The position numbers were made by a program, and so were the translations under genes. From assembly GCA_013407085.1 (NCBI GenBank), contig JACCGJ010001929.1, forward strand, positions 124,001 through 188,000: 64,000 nucleotides of DNA. Reading direction: 5' to 3'. Each line of letters begins with the position of its first letter. Position 1 is the first letter of the stretch. The notes under the pieces were generated by a model. It was not told where the DNA came from and ran no database searches. It saw only the letters and a list, made by a program, of their open reading frames with translations. This document shows positions 10,523 to 21,106 of the stretch, one piece after another. The stretch comes from Atriophallophorus winterbourni (taxonomy: Eukaryota; Platyhelminthes; Trematoda; Plagiorchiida; Microphallidae).

Positions 10523-12823
10523 AAGTTGTTAGACAATATTCCGCTTTATAAACACATTGCATTCAATACCCGATACCGCGGAAACGATGAACCTTCACTC
10601 TTAGATCTTGTTCTGACAGGCAATAAACACGAAATTGATAACATTGCTCACCATAGTCCACTGAGACTAAGCTATCACATCGCCATCCAGTTCGACTATC
10701 TATTTGAAACCGTAAGAATAAATGATGCCAGTATAACAGTTAGGCGGATCAAACTATGGCTCTGAGTGATGCTCTTAAAAACACGATTAAGTGGCGACTG
10801 GAAACCAGCAACATACATGTGTTTTGATTGTTACTAATATCAAATCTTAAGAATTCGATCAAAGTGAGCTCCAGATTTGTATTTAGGAACTCAAGAAAAT
10901 ATCTCGAATGTAAACTAAAAAGCAGAAATTCTAAATGGTTAAAAGTACTAAACATTGCTTGGCGACACAATCTGAAAAATCGATCACCAGCGGCCTGGGA
11001 AACATACCGTTTACTACAAAAAAACGTAAATAATTGTCACCGAAGACAAGTTGTACTTCCAAGTCGTGATATCACACATGTTGGAGCCAAACACCAAAAC
11101 ACTTTATCGTATGGTTTACGATCATGCTGAGGTGAAACTTGGAGTTGTGTCCATGAGCACGTTAGTTGGACCAACAACAACTGCATCAGAAACCGCTGAA
11201 TCTGAAGCCACGTTTTATTCATCTATAATTAACCCGCGAGAACATGAGATAAACATCCCAAATCAAACAACTTCAACAACAGTTGTCAGGAATGAAATAA
11301 ATGTCACAACGAAACAAGCTCTTCTAGTTTTATTTAATCTTAAAACCGGAAAGTCTCCTGGGGACGATGAAAAAAACGCGCTACAATTGAAGCAATGGGA
11401 GAATTTGCTATACAAACCACTCACATACTTGTTCAAATAAACACTGGCAAATGGAGTGATTCCTGCAGATTGGTAACGCAGATCAATTTCTCCGAATTAT
11501 AAAGGTTAAAATCGCTCCGATGTTCCTAATTACGGACCCGTGACTATGTTACCTGTGATTTCCAAATTACTTGAGCGCCTCATTGTTGATGATCTAACGA
11601 AACATTTCGAAAATAATCAGTTGCTTTTGAGGAAACAGCATGAATTTAGACGAGATTATTCTTGTTTATCTAGTTTACTGCTAACGCTTGATGATTGGAC
11701 AAAATCTAAAAATAAAGGGCAAGCAAAACATAACTGCTACTTAGATATCTCTAAAGCATTTGATCGTATTGACCAGACCCCAATACCGCTGAATCCTGAA
11801 GGGCTTGGTATAACCGGAAACTTGTTGAATAGGCAACATGACTACTTAACAAATCGCACTACTCAGGTACGTGTTGATGGTGCATATCAAAACCAATTGC
11901 GGCAATTAGCGAAGTTTCCAAACGTTAAGTCCTTGGTTCAATACTCCTTCATGTTTATGTCTATGAAGTACCGAAATTGGTTCTATGTAACATTTCGGTA
12001 TTTGCTACGACATAAAGATATGGCGTTGCATCCGTAGCCCAGAAGACTGTTACAAGATGTTGATACGATTCACAGCTGATCGTTGAGGATCGAACTGCCG
12101 TTCAGCTTCAACAAATGCAGGCTCATGAATGTGGGGAATCGAGTAAAGTTCATATATCATATAGGTCCACATGTACTTGAAAATTGCAGTATAGAAACAA
12201 AATTGGGTGTCTGGATAGGCATCAGTTAAAAAAATTCACTTCAAACAACCACTGCCTTTACAAAATCAAGAGGGTGTCCCAAAATCTACTGAAGCAGGTA
12301 TTTGGGAAATTTTCGCTCAATATATTCCCAAGGATCATGAATACATACTCGAGACCAGTCATGGAATACGGTGTGCAGTCATGGTCTACGTGGCTCAAGG
12401 AAGATGTTACACTTATGCAGTGAATTTATCACCGCTCAACAAAACAAGTTCTGAGCATCCTAAACAAGCCGTCTAAAGAAAGGATAGCTTAAATGAATCT
12501 GTTCGACTTTCCCTATAGACGAATCAGAGAAGACCTTATCTTACTTTACCAAACATCCCATACCCCAAACCTTCTCTTACAGGACTTATTCACGCGGAGG
12601 GATACGAGAAAATATCGGAATCATGATTATGTGCTGGTCCTACGCCATTCCAGCCCGAATTGTAGAATTTATTTTTACTCCGTCCGTGTCTGTTTTACTT
12701 GGAACAATTTACCTTCAACCGTCGCTCACTCCAGTAGCTTGCATGAATTTTAAACGAAATTAGACGAATTTTCATTGCATCATTCGTTTTCCGAAACTTT
12801 ATAAACTTATATATCTACGTAAT
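10523..12823 (+). mobile_element. CR1-like LINE copy C (late endonuclease to RT C-terminus)
   Basis: Starts inside the endonuclease (NTRYRGNDEPSLLDLVLTG, LSYHIAIQFDYL), then linker (10828-11130, KSRNSKWLKVLNIAWRHNL) and RT from about 11300 (NLKTGKSPGDDEKN). The RT core at 11540-12037 has LPVISKLLERLIVDDL, HEFRRDYSCLSSLLLTLDDW and CYLDISKAFDRIDQTP (motif A Asp retained); the FADD region near 12050 is damaged. C-terminus: RIMNTYSRPVMEYGVQSWSTWL (about 12330), RRIREDLILLYQ, FYSVRVCFTWNNLP ending near 12753. Its 3' UTR is cut by the 241-bp repeat array and resumes at about 13395. Confidence 0.75.
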
Positions 12824-12951
12824 GTGTTGCTCACATCCCCGTCCCTTACACAAAACTACCGGTTTCAGGCTGTTTGCCCTACATAACAGTGGCATACAAG
12901 TTTAACTTTGTTTACCGCCTTTCCACAGTTTCAAGGCTAATTGAACTTGAT

Positions 12952-13007
12952 CTTACTGTCTCCACCTGACGATAGCGAACAGCCTAAAACCGGTAGTTGT
13001 GTGTAAG
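12952..13007 (+). ncRNA. Hammerhead-ribozyme-like motif, unit 1 (probably inactive)
   Basis: Stem I strand CTTAC (12952) and CCAC, core CTGACGA (12966-12972), then AAAACCGGTA in place of GAAACCGGTA, then the other stem I strand with GTAAG at 13003. The conserved G12 is A, and the near-core stem I strand is GTTG instead of GTGG. Both changes predict loss of cleavage. The predicted cleavage point would be after 12995, exactly 241 bp before that of unit 2. Confidence 0.5.
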
Positions 13008-13192
13008 GGATGGGGATGTGAGCAACACATTACTTTGGTTATCCATAAGCGCCTCGAGTGCTTGACCAAGAATCACTTGGTGATTCAGCGTTTGAACATC
13101 GTGTTTCTTTGTAAGAACCCTATATAACAGTGGCATACAAGTTTTACTTTGTTTACCGCTTTTCCACTGTTTCAAGGCTCACTGAACCTGAT

Positions 13193-13248
13193 CTTACTGT
13201 CTCCACCTGACGAGTTCAAGCAGCCTGAAACCGGTAGTGTTGTGTAAG
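13193..13248 (+). ncRNA. Hammerhead-ribozyme-like motif, unit 2
   Basis: Order seen: CTTAC, five-base internal loop, CCAC, core CTGACGA (13207-13213), 13-base stem II region, GAAACCGGTA (13227-13236), GTG, internal loop, GTAAG (13244-13248). CCAC/GTGg and CTTAC/GTAAG form stem I. The ACC/GGT of stem III has no loop, so one motif cannot close alone, but ACCGGT is self-complementary and would pair between two copies, as in known dimeric hammerheads. Predicted cut after A13236 (GUA triplet). Stem II is weak in this unit. Found by eye; no fold was computed. Confidence 0.55.
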
Positions 13249-13394
13249 GGATGGGGATGTGAGCAACACATTACTTTGTTTATACATGAGCGCCTCGAGT
13301 GCTTGACCAAGAATCACTTTGTGATTCAGTGTTTGAACATCGTGGTTTTTTGTGAGAACCCTATATAACAGTGGCATACAAGTTGAACTTTTTT

Positions 13395-13462
13395 TCCAAA
13401 TTTATGTTTGTTGTTCAGCTTGTTGCTTTTTAGAACATTAAAAACCCTGAATTTCCTTGAAT
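13395..13462 (+). mobile_element. 3' tail of LINE copy C
   Basis: The stretch with GCTTGTTGCTTTTTAGAACA and AAAAACCCTGAATTTCC followed by TTGAATC matches the 3' UTR seen at 44800-44880, which follows another copy. It marks where copy C resumes after the repeat insertion. Confidence 0.6.
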
Positions 13463-14125
13463 CAATATTTGGTATATGAAAATATGTCACTGCTATTTCC
13501 GAAATTTAAGATGCACAATCTTCCACTTTCAAAGTATTTCATTTCTCAAATTTATTATATTCTGTCTAAATGTGAAATTGAGCACTTACTTTCACTTATG
13601 ACAGAAACACAGCGAGCAATGCGAAATTTGACATCTCGGGATGGAATATATTATAAAGCGTTTCTATGAATAGAATCTCAAATATTCAAGTGTTTTTGGT
13701 CTCGAAACAATTTTTCTGAATATGCTGTTATAGTACGTGGCTTTTAATGATTCCAATGTCACTATATTTGCTTGTGCGGTCTTTCAAATTTAAGGTTGAT
13801 GGATTTTTTTATTTCGTCGCTCGTTCTTTTACCAGGTGAGCTGCCTAAATCAATTCAAATGTTCGTAATTTTTATGCTCGAAATAATCTAGAAACAATAA
13901 TAATACATGAAGAAAGTAAATATTCCATTTACAAATCCTGCCATGTTTTATCTCAGTAATTCCATTATATTTCAATCGCTCTATTTCTAATGCCCGTCGA
14001 ATCTGACCCGAGAATTTTTAGCTCTCACTCTGTGATATTTTATAGGCTTTTTATATATCGAATACAATATTTTATTACTTACATTTATATATCTTTTTCA
14101 ATGGTTTTGTTTCCTCTCAGAACTC
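13463..14125 (+). other. AT-rich stretch without recognised gene
   Basis: A 70-codon frame at 13457-13669 and other short frames have no recognisable motif or splice context. I see no RNA gene or repeat here apart from AT-rich low-complexity runs. Confidence 0.5.
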
Positions 14126-14260
14126 GTTCTAGGCCGCTCAATCGGCTGCAAAAGTCTAGGCCTGGGCAACCTGACAGTATCTTAGCCCACGTGCAGTCTC
14201 TGACTGTGCGGATGTTTGCCTGGATCAGGCTTGTGCTTTCATACATACTGCAAAATTTTA
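14126..14260 (+). repeat. Short interspersed repeat, copy 1 (plus)
   Basis: Contains the family core: CTAGGCCTGGGCAACCTGAC, AGTATCTTAGCCCACGTGCA, a GACTGTGC stem and CCTGGATCAGGCTTGTG. About ten copies of this family occur in the window in both orientations. No tRNA-like promoter boxes or protein frame were seen. Confidence 0.75.
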
Positions 14261-14390
14261 ACACTACAGTTTATGATAAACTACCCATTTTATTTTCGTT
14301 TCTTTTATTGTTCCAAACAACTATATAATTTCTATCATCGTTCTATCAATAAATCAATAGTTTATTACGGTATTAAAAGCGGGGAGCTTG

Positions 14391-14576
14391 TGTAGTAGAC
14401 CAGATTACTACAATAATTTCCCCAAGAATGTTGGAGAAAAGGCAGGTTGACTGGAAAATTTATAGCGCTAGCCAAAAAGGTACACCAAGGTACATGGTAG
14501 CAATCACGAAACACGAATCAACGGAAAGTGCGTTATCGAGGTCAATTGTTATGTACAGTAAAACAATGTTGTTACA
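14391..14576. repeat. Terminal direct repeat, left
   Basis: 186 bp, TG...CA ends. Near its start TGTAGTA is repeated as an inverted TACTACA. Contains AAGGCAGGTTGACTGG, also found at 41230. Confidence 0.85.
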
Positions 14577-15104
14577 CAGCCCCCTTCCTAGAAGTCTGGT
14601 CAGAGGAGACTTCTGATCAGGAATTGACAATTGAACTGGCCAAGCGGTGTCAGGTCGTTCCAGGCTGGAACATAGTCTCTCAGCAACCAGTAACTTCGAA
14701 GTCAGCCAAGGCACTTGATCTGCGTGGGTCGATTGTCGGTGGTGACCAGGGTAGGATACACGAAAAACCGATCAGTACTAAGCCCAGTCACGTCTCACAT
14801 GGAGTGAACGTGCTGCCGGAGCCGAATCACATGGGGTGAACGAGCTGCTAGCGGGAATCGCCCGTCTGGCATGGTCTTAGTATGAACCCAGTAGGAGCAG
14901 ATGTAGGCACATCCGTAGGCTTGACAACGAAGAACCAGAAGCTCCGAAAACATAGTCCGTGCTGAGAAGTTCCTGCACCCCCACGGTCGATGGCGAACGG
15001 CCTCGCCTGGCGAAAGCTCAGTGGCGTGTCGTCGGGCTGGTAAGGACCTTGTCTGATAAGTTTCGTGTTGGGCGGCGTGTGCTGATGGTAGGGGATACCG
15101 GGTG

Positions 15105-15293
15105 GGATGGCGACGCGTCGGCGATCCGGGGGTGGCGCGTGCCACGGTTTCCACTGCGGGAGGTACATGCGTACCGAGGGGATACACGAAGGATGCGTGC
15201 ATTCCAGGTTACCCGGACAGGATGGCGACAAGCGTCGGTGATCCGGGGGTGGCGCGTGCCACGATTTCCACTGCGGGAGGTGCATGTGTACCT
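15105..15293. repeat. 115-bp tandem duplication inside the TRIM-like element
   Basis: Two units begin GGATGGCGAC at 15105 and 15220. They share GATCCGGGGGTGGCGCGTGC and TTTCCACTGCGGGAGGT. The units are GC-rich against an AT-rich background. Frames on both strands stay open through them because of the repeat, not because of coding constraint. Confidence 0.8.
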
Positions 15294-16232
15294 GAGAAGT
15301 GAGAAGAAAAAAACTCTGGTGCATGGGTTTATGGCCACGACCGAGTTATAGTGAAGAGGTACAAAAAGCATGCACGGGATATACCAAGCGATAATAACGT
15401 GTTAAATACCCGCTACATAATTGGAAAATGTGCCGTTCTGGGCGCATACTCAAAGTGGAGATAACGGATTGTGGGTATATACTTGATGTACAAGCGGTTA
15501 TTATCCCAAATGGCGTGGGTGCCATGATAGTGTCATGCTGCACGTACCCACTGGCTTTCGGCCATACTACTTTTTTCGTAACAAACGTAACGTAAGCACG
15601 AATGCCAGGATGGAAAAGATTGCGTATGGTGTGACTAATGCGCCGTCAAAAGGCAGACAGGGTAAGTAGTCGGAAAGCGCTTTGCGATAAGGCGCAAAGG
15701 ATATCGCCCAAGCCATCGGGCAAGGGGAGAGGTGTGATGAAAGAATAGGCGTCCCTTAGCTGTACGATGCCGGCATCGGTAGCTTGCACTGCAGCGATTT
15801 CGCTGAGTTCGAGGGAGAGTAGCCGGTCTATCACACACGTTGTAAGGATAGGAATTGTGGCCCCTGAGATACATCGTATGTCAGTCGTAAAATGACTGAC
15901 AAAATCCTGGTGCATAGTCTCTCTAGGAGAGTACCTACCCGACGATCCGTTGATTGATGTACGAGGGGCTTACAAGCAGTAAACAAAGTAAACTGTCTGC
16001 CCTGTATATTGTGTTCTAACCCGACTTGTGAATTGATCAACAAGTGTAGTTATGTGATGCATATGACGTTTTGATGTAACACGTGTTAAAGGAGGTTAAA
16101 AATATTCTAAAATAACGCCGATGTAAATCGGGAAAAGACGTACCGGAAATAAAATCTCGAATTGTGCGTGCATATTGGGCTTACCAATTGTAGTACACGA
16201 AGGATTCGTGCATCACGTCGGGCTCACCAATT

Positions 16233-16418
16233 TGTAGTAGTCCAAATTACTACAATAACGTCCCCAAGAATGTTGTAGAAAAGGCAGGTTGACTGGAAGA
16301 TTTATAGCGGTAGCCAAAAAGGTACACGAAGGTACATGGTAGCAATCACGGAACACGAATCAACGGAAAGTGCGTTATCAAGGTCAATTGTTATGTACAG
16401 TAAAACAATGTTGTTACA
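16233..16418. repeat. Terminal direct repeat, right
   Basis: 186 bp, same length as the left copy, beginning TGTAGTAG and ending GTTACA, followed by the CTTG target duplication. Confidence 0.85.
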
Positions 16419-16422
16419 CTTG

Positions 16423-17290
16423 TACAAACCGCAGGATGGATTGTGCGGTGGATCTCGACGGATAGTCTACCACCACATCTCATTCGACTGTACTAGTTGA
16501 TTGTCTACGAGGTTGATCAGCACACATATCAGAAAAAATATTGTTCTTCACATGTGAGAGCCATCTTGCTGTAGCCCAGTCTTCATTGAACTATGAAAAA
16601 TAAAAATTATTTGGACGTACATTGCGTCTTGCAATATCATCCGTGCCACATTTTCTGTTGGATTCAACAGTACGGTTTATTTAAAAACTATAGCTATACG
16701 CGCAAACTCTCCCTGTCTATTTGACTAATATGTCCCAAAACAGCCGGAACACTATCGTTGAATCTGACGGTACTCTCATTACCACTATGAAGTGCCGCCT
16801 CCTACATTGGGCTGTACTTTTTGAGAAATAATTGAGCTGCCTCCTGTTACAGTTTCATTACCTCATGTGACGTAGTGTAAGTGTTGACGATTTAAGGTTG
16901 TTTATTCTACGGATTCAGAAATTAAAGCATGAATCGAATTCATGAAACTAAGTCTCTGACTCTGAACAACAAAAGTCTTTCATAAACTTGACTTGCGTTT
17001 GTCTTACTAGGTCAAAACCAATTGCAATGTTTCCCCGTACAATTTTGCTAACATGCTTCTCGCACTTTATACCAGCATCCTTTTAGCGCCTTGCAGATGC
17101 TGTGTTCTTCCACGAGCGTCGATGGATTACTTGAACACCAAGTGCTCGTGTGCATCGTTTGCTCATGAGCATTCATGCTATCATAGAAACAAAGTACCTA
17201 GGTTCTTGGCGACAGAAATGTCTGTCATTTAAACACCATAGTACTATCTACAAAACAACAGTCTCGGCCGTTGTGTCGATTGAGTGGTAA
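16423..17290. other. Stretch without recognised gene
   Basis: Ordinary AT-rich sequence. No long frame, RNA gene or known repeat was seen. Confidence 0.5.
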
Positions 17291-17299
17291 TCTTCGATT

Positions 17300-17490
17300 T
17301 GCTTTGACACCGGCAATGAGATGAATGAGAAGAAACACGCTGGAGTCTCACTGCTATCGTTATTTTCCTTTCTCATATCTGTCTAGACCGGGGCAACCTG
17401 ACAGTATCTTAGCCCACGTGTAGTCTATGACTGTGCGGTTTTTTGCTTGGATCAGGCTTGTGATTTCCTACATACATACACGCACGCAAT
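17300..17490 (+). repeat. Short interspersed repeat, copy 2 (plus)
   Basis: More complete than copy 1: begins with ACACGCTGGAGTCTCACTGC and TTTCTCATATCTGTCTAGAC, then the GGCAACCTGACAGTATCTTA core and GGATCAGGCTTGTG, ending in CATAC units. Confidence 0.75.
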
Positions 17491-18968
17491 GCAGACCAGA
17501 AGTTTCAAAATATTCGACAATCATTTGCGTTCGCTATCAGTATCGTAATATGAAAATAGGTATCTATTGACAATTGTTAGGTGTTAGTGCTGCGCATAAA
17601 AAAAACACTCATGTGTAATTGCCAGGATACATTTCAAGACTTTTTCCTCGCTGCTTACCCTACCACAACTTATTCTCTTAGCCTGGTAATGGCTGAAACC
17701 AGCGAACGGCTTACTAATAATGAAAATTCAAATTTAAGCAGAAAAGCTCGCTGTATTGCTGGAGTCATTTGAAAATATTCGTTTGTCTGCGTATGAACGA
17801 AAACATCTAATTATGGGGTGGTTGGAAATTTTACGTGTTACGCCTACAAACTAGAGTCGATGGGACCATAAAGCGAGCCCACTCGAAGCTAATGGTGACA
17901 AACAAGATAAGATATGTGCATAGACGAACTGAGAAAGTTATGGAAAAATTGAATTTATTTTCGCAGGTCCATGTTGTCGCATTAATCTGAGAAATGCGTT
18001 TGCACATCAGGTAGTGGAGGCCCGCTAATGCGTATCTTGTTCTTCACTAGCGCAAAGTTTTACCAGGGATTCCGTTTCAACCATTACGCAGCGACTGAAG
18101 CTGTCGTAGTTATTTTTCCGAATATCCAATTTATAACTAGGTATGCTACGGTTTTGTGAAACCTGAAACCGGAAGTAAAACGTTTAATTACTACAAAACC
18201 ACACAAATATAAATTGAAACCTATTTTGTGCCACATGAGGCCACCAATTTAATAACAAGATAAACGTTATTCAAGTTTTCCTAGCTGTGCTCGATTAAAG
18301 TTTTTGTAATTCATAAGTATATTTTATGAGCCTCAACAAAATATCATAAATAATTGAAAGTTGTATTCATTTTTAATGCGATTGGATATCGAAAACTGGA
18401 ACCCACTTAATTTTAAACAATTTTCCTGCTTGATGCAAACGTGATCCAATATTGTGATGAAATTGGTGGATCGTCTTCTTCGAACCTAATATTCATTTAC
18501 TTTATCTTGGATAACACTCTGACTTTAAATAGAAGTTAAACATCATGCCACCATTAGTGTATTGCAAAATATTCCAAGCACTCACCGCTACTGTTCTTCA
18601 CATACGGTCGGACTTAGCTTACTCCCTACGTCGAGCTAAATTTCAAGTTGAAAATGAAGATTTATTCTTGACTTTGTGATAAATTAGGTTTACGTCAAAA
18701 TCAGATCGGATCCCGGGCAAGTATCGATGATAGGTTGCAATAACCCTAAAACCGACCGTGTGGTTCCGACATGCTTTTCGAACTTCATATACTACTCATT
18801 TGTAGATTCTGACTTTGATTAATAGTTTACCTTGTTATGATGTGTGAAAATGAATGTTGTATAGTAAATTCGAAGCTGATGTGTGTATTCCTGCTAATAT
18901 CTCATCTTCCACTGCAATATCTGTTCTCGTGGACCCCGGTATGGAAATCGTGCGCCGACTTTTCAAAG
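17491..18968. other. Stretch without recognised gene
   Basis: AT-rich; only short frames (for example 63 codons at 17581-17772) with no motif. Nothing further supported. Confidence 0.5.
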
Positions 18969-18978
18969 AATACTAGTA

Positions 18979-19340
18979 CAGTAATGTGTTGCTCACATCC
19001 CTATCCCTTACACACCACTACCGGTTTCTGGCTGTTTGCCGTCGTCAGGTGGAGACGGTAAGATCAGGTTCAGTGAGCCTTGAAACAGTGGTAAAGTGGT
19101 AAACAAAGTTATGCTTGTATGCCACTGTTATATAGGGATCGTACAACGAACCACGGTGTTCAGACACAGAATCACCGGTAGTGGTGTGTAAGGTAAGGGG
19201 ATGTGAGCAACACACTACTTTGGTCATCCATAAGCGCCTTGAAGGCTTTGACCAAGAATCACTTTGTGATTCTGTGTCTGAACATCGTGGTTCGTTGTAC
19301 GAACCCTATATAACAGTGGCATACAAGCATAACTTTGTTT
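18979..19340 (-). mobile_element. Hammerhead-repeat insertion, 362 bp, with 10-bp target duplication
   Basis: AATACTAGTA stands directly at both ends (18969-18978 and 19341-19350), so the insert is exactly 18979-19340. It consists of a unit of the 241-bp family in minus orientation (to about 19185) joined to a partial unit in plus orientation (ending in TATATAACAGTGGCATACAA and ACTTTGTTT). The two halves are therefore partly inverted copies of each other. Such joined, partly inverted units flanked by target duplications are seen for Penelope-like elements and retrozymes. No protein frame is present. Confidence 0.8.
19007..19062 (-). ncRNA. Hammerhead-ribozyme-like motif, best preserved copy
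   Basis: On the minus strand: CTTAC, CGTCT loop, CCAC, core CTGACGA, C, hairpin GGC-AAACA-GCC, A, GAAACCGGTA, GTGG, TGT loop, GTAAG. Stem I has two helices (4 and 5 bp) with an internal loop, stem II is 3 bp with a five-base loop, and stem III is the self-complementary ACCGGT. All core bases of a type I hammerhead are present; the weak point is a C-A pair at the base of stem II, where G-C is usual. Predicted cut after the A of GGTA. No fold was computed. Confidence 0.65.
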
Positions 19341-19364
19341 AATACTAGTAAAGGTGTTCATCTC

Positions 19365-20115
19365 CCTTTGCTATGTGACGGTTTGGCCACCACAAGCTGT
19401 AAACTAATCGGAATGTCGCGTCGGTTTTTCAAAATAACCGTATCGGGAGTCGATGATCCTACATCCTTAAAACGTGGTACAACCAACGTAACCTGTGTGG
19501 GTTGATTGGTGTCTCTATATCAATACTATGTACGCACGTATGAAAACACACGCCTGGTTTAGGCAAAGTTCCGCACAGTTAGAGACTGTACGTGTCCTAA
19601 GATACTGTTAGGTCACCTAGGTCTAGACAGTTATAAGAAAGGGGCAATCGCAGGTAGACCCCCGTGTGTTCCAGCATACAGCTCAGTACCTGTAGAAAAT
19701 CAATTTATCAAGATGTTACATCAACATTATTACCAACGAGCTTATTTCGGAGAGAATCGTTGCATATGCGATTGCAACATTTAACTCTTGAAATGTTTAG
19801 GAAACATCAGTTGTCAAATAATTGAAGACGCCGAATGTAATCCCTAAGTAAGGTCCAATTATGCGCCCATTCAGCAATACAACTCGAAGTATCGATTTGT
19901 GTAACAGAGACAGTCCTTTCTGACGCTAAAGATGACCTAGGTTGCGGAATACTACGGTTACCTTAGAAATAGTGCCGAGAGCTCGTCATCTAACGATTCA
20001 TAATTATTGATACAACTACCGACATAAGTAAAACGATCTACAGCTTCAAGCCCCTGATTGTCAAGTAATAAAGTACAGTTTGATAAGTTGGTGTCCTGCA
20101 GCAGAACACTGCAAC
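19365..20115 (-). mobile_element. RTE-like LINE fragment, RT palm to C-terminus, decayed
   Basis: Nucleotide similarity by eye to the minus-strand RTE copy at 60220-60760: for example the block GATTGTCAAGTAATAA and CTACCGACATAAGTAAAACG parallel 60640-60720. Reading frames are destroyed. It is split at about 19525-19718 by a short interspersed repeat. Confidence 0.65.
19525..19718 (-). repeat. Short interspersed repeat, copy 3 (minus), inserted in RTE relic
   Basis: The RTE sequence that is continuous at 60375-60395 is interrupted here. The insert carries the reverse form of the family core (AGACTGTACGTGTCCTAAGA, CACCTAGGTCTAGACAG) and a tail like the other copies. ATCAAT before and ATCAAC after may be the target duplication. 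This copy shows the family is mobile and sets its full length at roughly 190 bp. Confidence 0.7.
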
Positions 20116-21106
20116 CGATGTATTGATGTCTTTTTGATCATCTGCCCAACTATATACAAATTTCGGCTTGGTTATACTTCGTTCCTTGCTGTTACTGCAA
20201 TGCTAGTTTTCGGCAGAGTTTTGAATCCTCTTTTCTGTCCGTTTCTCAGTGTTATTCTTGTATCAACGGGTGTCAGCAAAAGTCGTCACCAATGTGTTGC
20301 TTCCGCATATGTTCATGTGAAGTGTAATACTAATTCAAACTTGGAAAATAGTAAGATTTAGCCAACCATGGGCACATAGATCTTATTTGATCAAGAATAG
20401 TATCAATACAATCAAACAGGTTACATCCATCTTGAAGCACAATCCTGGGGCCAATATGTGCTAATATTGCTTTATCGACAGATTCACCAGACCTCTTAAT
20501 AAATTTGTGAATCATGCATAGCTTACCAATATTGTGTATGAAAAATGTTCCATTCTTTTCGTTAAACCGAAACCCCATTTTCAATGATCAGGTTTCACGA
20601 AAGCAAATTTCCCTTGTATTTTTTAAAACCGACGATAGCGTGTTAATGAATGATGGACTTACTTACTGATGTCACCTCCTTATTTTTTCCTGGCCTTTAC
20701 AGCTCGGAATTAATGAAACTTGGGCGTTGTCTCCACTCGATTCAGTCCATATGATTGATTGACTAAAAACTTTCTGAAATACACTCGTGGTCCTTTGCTC
20801 GAAAATCACGGAATGATAAACCTTCCGAATTAAAGCTAATCAACGTTCAATTGACGCGTTTTATTCAGTTCTGATTTTGAACGATGAATTTTTGATACTG
20901 GCTCGATAATACGTAACTGTCATTCTGTTATCAAAAACGGGAAATGGTTCCCGAAATTTAAGCTATTAAGTAGGTAATTTAAATATTTGCCAAAATGCAA
21001 TGTAGATATCGTCGCGCTTCAAGCAATCTTGTCATAACTCAGTTTGCTGTTCCAAGCCATACTATTATTATTCAATCATACTCTTCAATGTTTGCTCCAT
21101 TTTCAG
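20116..21106 (+). other. Stretch without recognised gene; 5' flank or intron of Ig gene
   Basis: No motif-bearing frame. The open frame of the next exon extends back to 20995 but a good splice acceptor (TTTTCAG) at 21101-21106 makes this part likely intron. Confidence 0.4.

Larger units (their letters stand above)
12824..13394 (+). repeat. 241-bp tandem repeat with hammerhead motifs, inserted in LINE 3' UTR
   Basis: CCTAYATAACAGTGGCATAC recurs at 12878, 13119 and 13360, an exact 241-bp period, giving two full units plus ends. The first about 55 bp (12824-12878) is a partial unit in the opposite orientation, running from GTAATGTGTTGCTCACAT to the repeat start. Each unit holds a perfect short hairpin (GAATCAC-TTT-GTGATTC or a variant), a CTCGAG-centred near-palindrome, and a hammerhead-like core. 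The LINE 3' UTR reads on both sides, so the array came in as an insertion. Related copies: 18979-19340 and 31745-31930. No protein frame. Confidence 0.85.
14391..16418. mobile_element. TRIM-like LTR element, 2028 bp, no polymerase
   Basis: Two direct repeats of exactly 186 bp (14391-14576 and 16233-16418) each start TGTAGTAG and end GTTACA, and differ at about ten positions by eye. The bases CTTG lie directly outside both ends (14387-14390 and 16419-16422), a 4-bp target duplication. The 1.66-kb interior is GC-richer than its surroundings and has short frames on both strands, none recognisable. This is the plan of a terminal-repeat retrotransposon in miniature, which relies on enzymes of a larger element. 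No clear primer-binding site or polypurine tract was found, so strand is not assigned. Confidence 0.75.

Noticed and set aside
12966..13248. Canonical single-molecule type I hammerhead
   Set aside because: Stem III (ACC/GGT) has no loop, so only a dimeric or tandem arrangement can fold; reported as hammerhead-like instead.
14795..15371. Protein-coding gene in overlapping frames on both strands of the GC-rich TRIM interior
   Set aside because: Several frames are open at once because of GC-rich tandem units; none has a domain or consistent codon signal.
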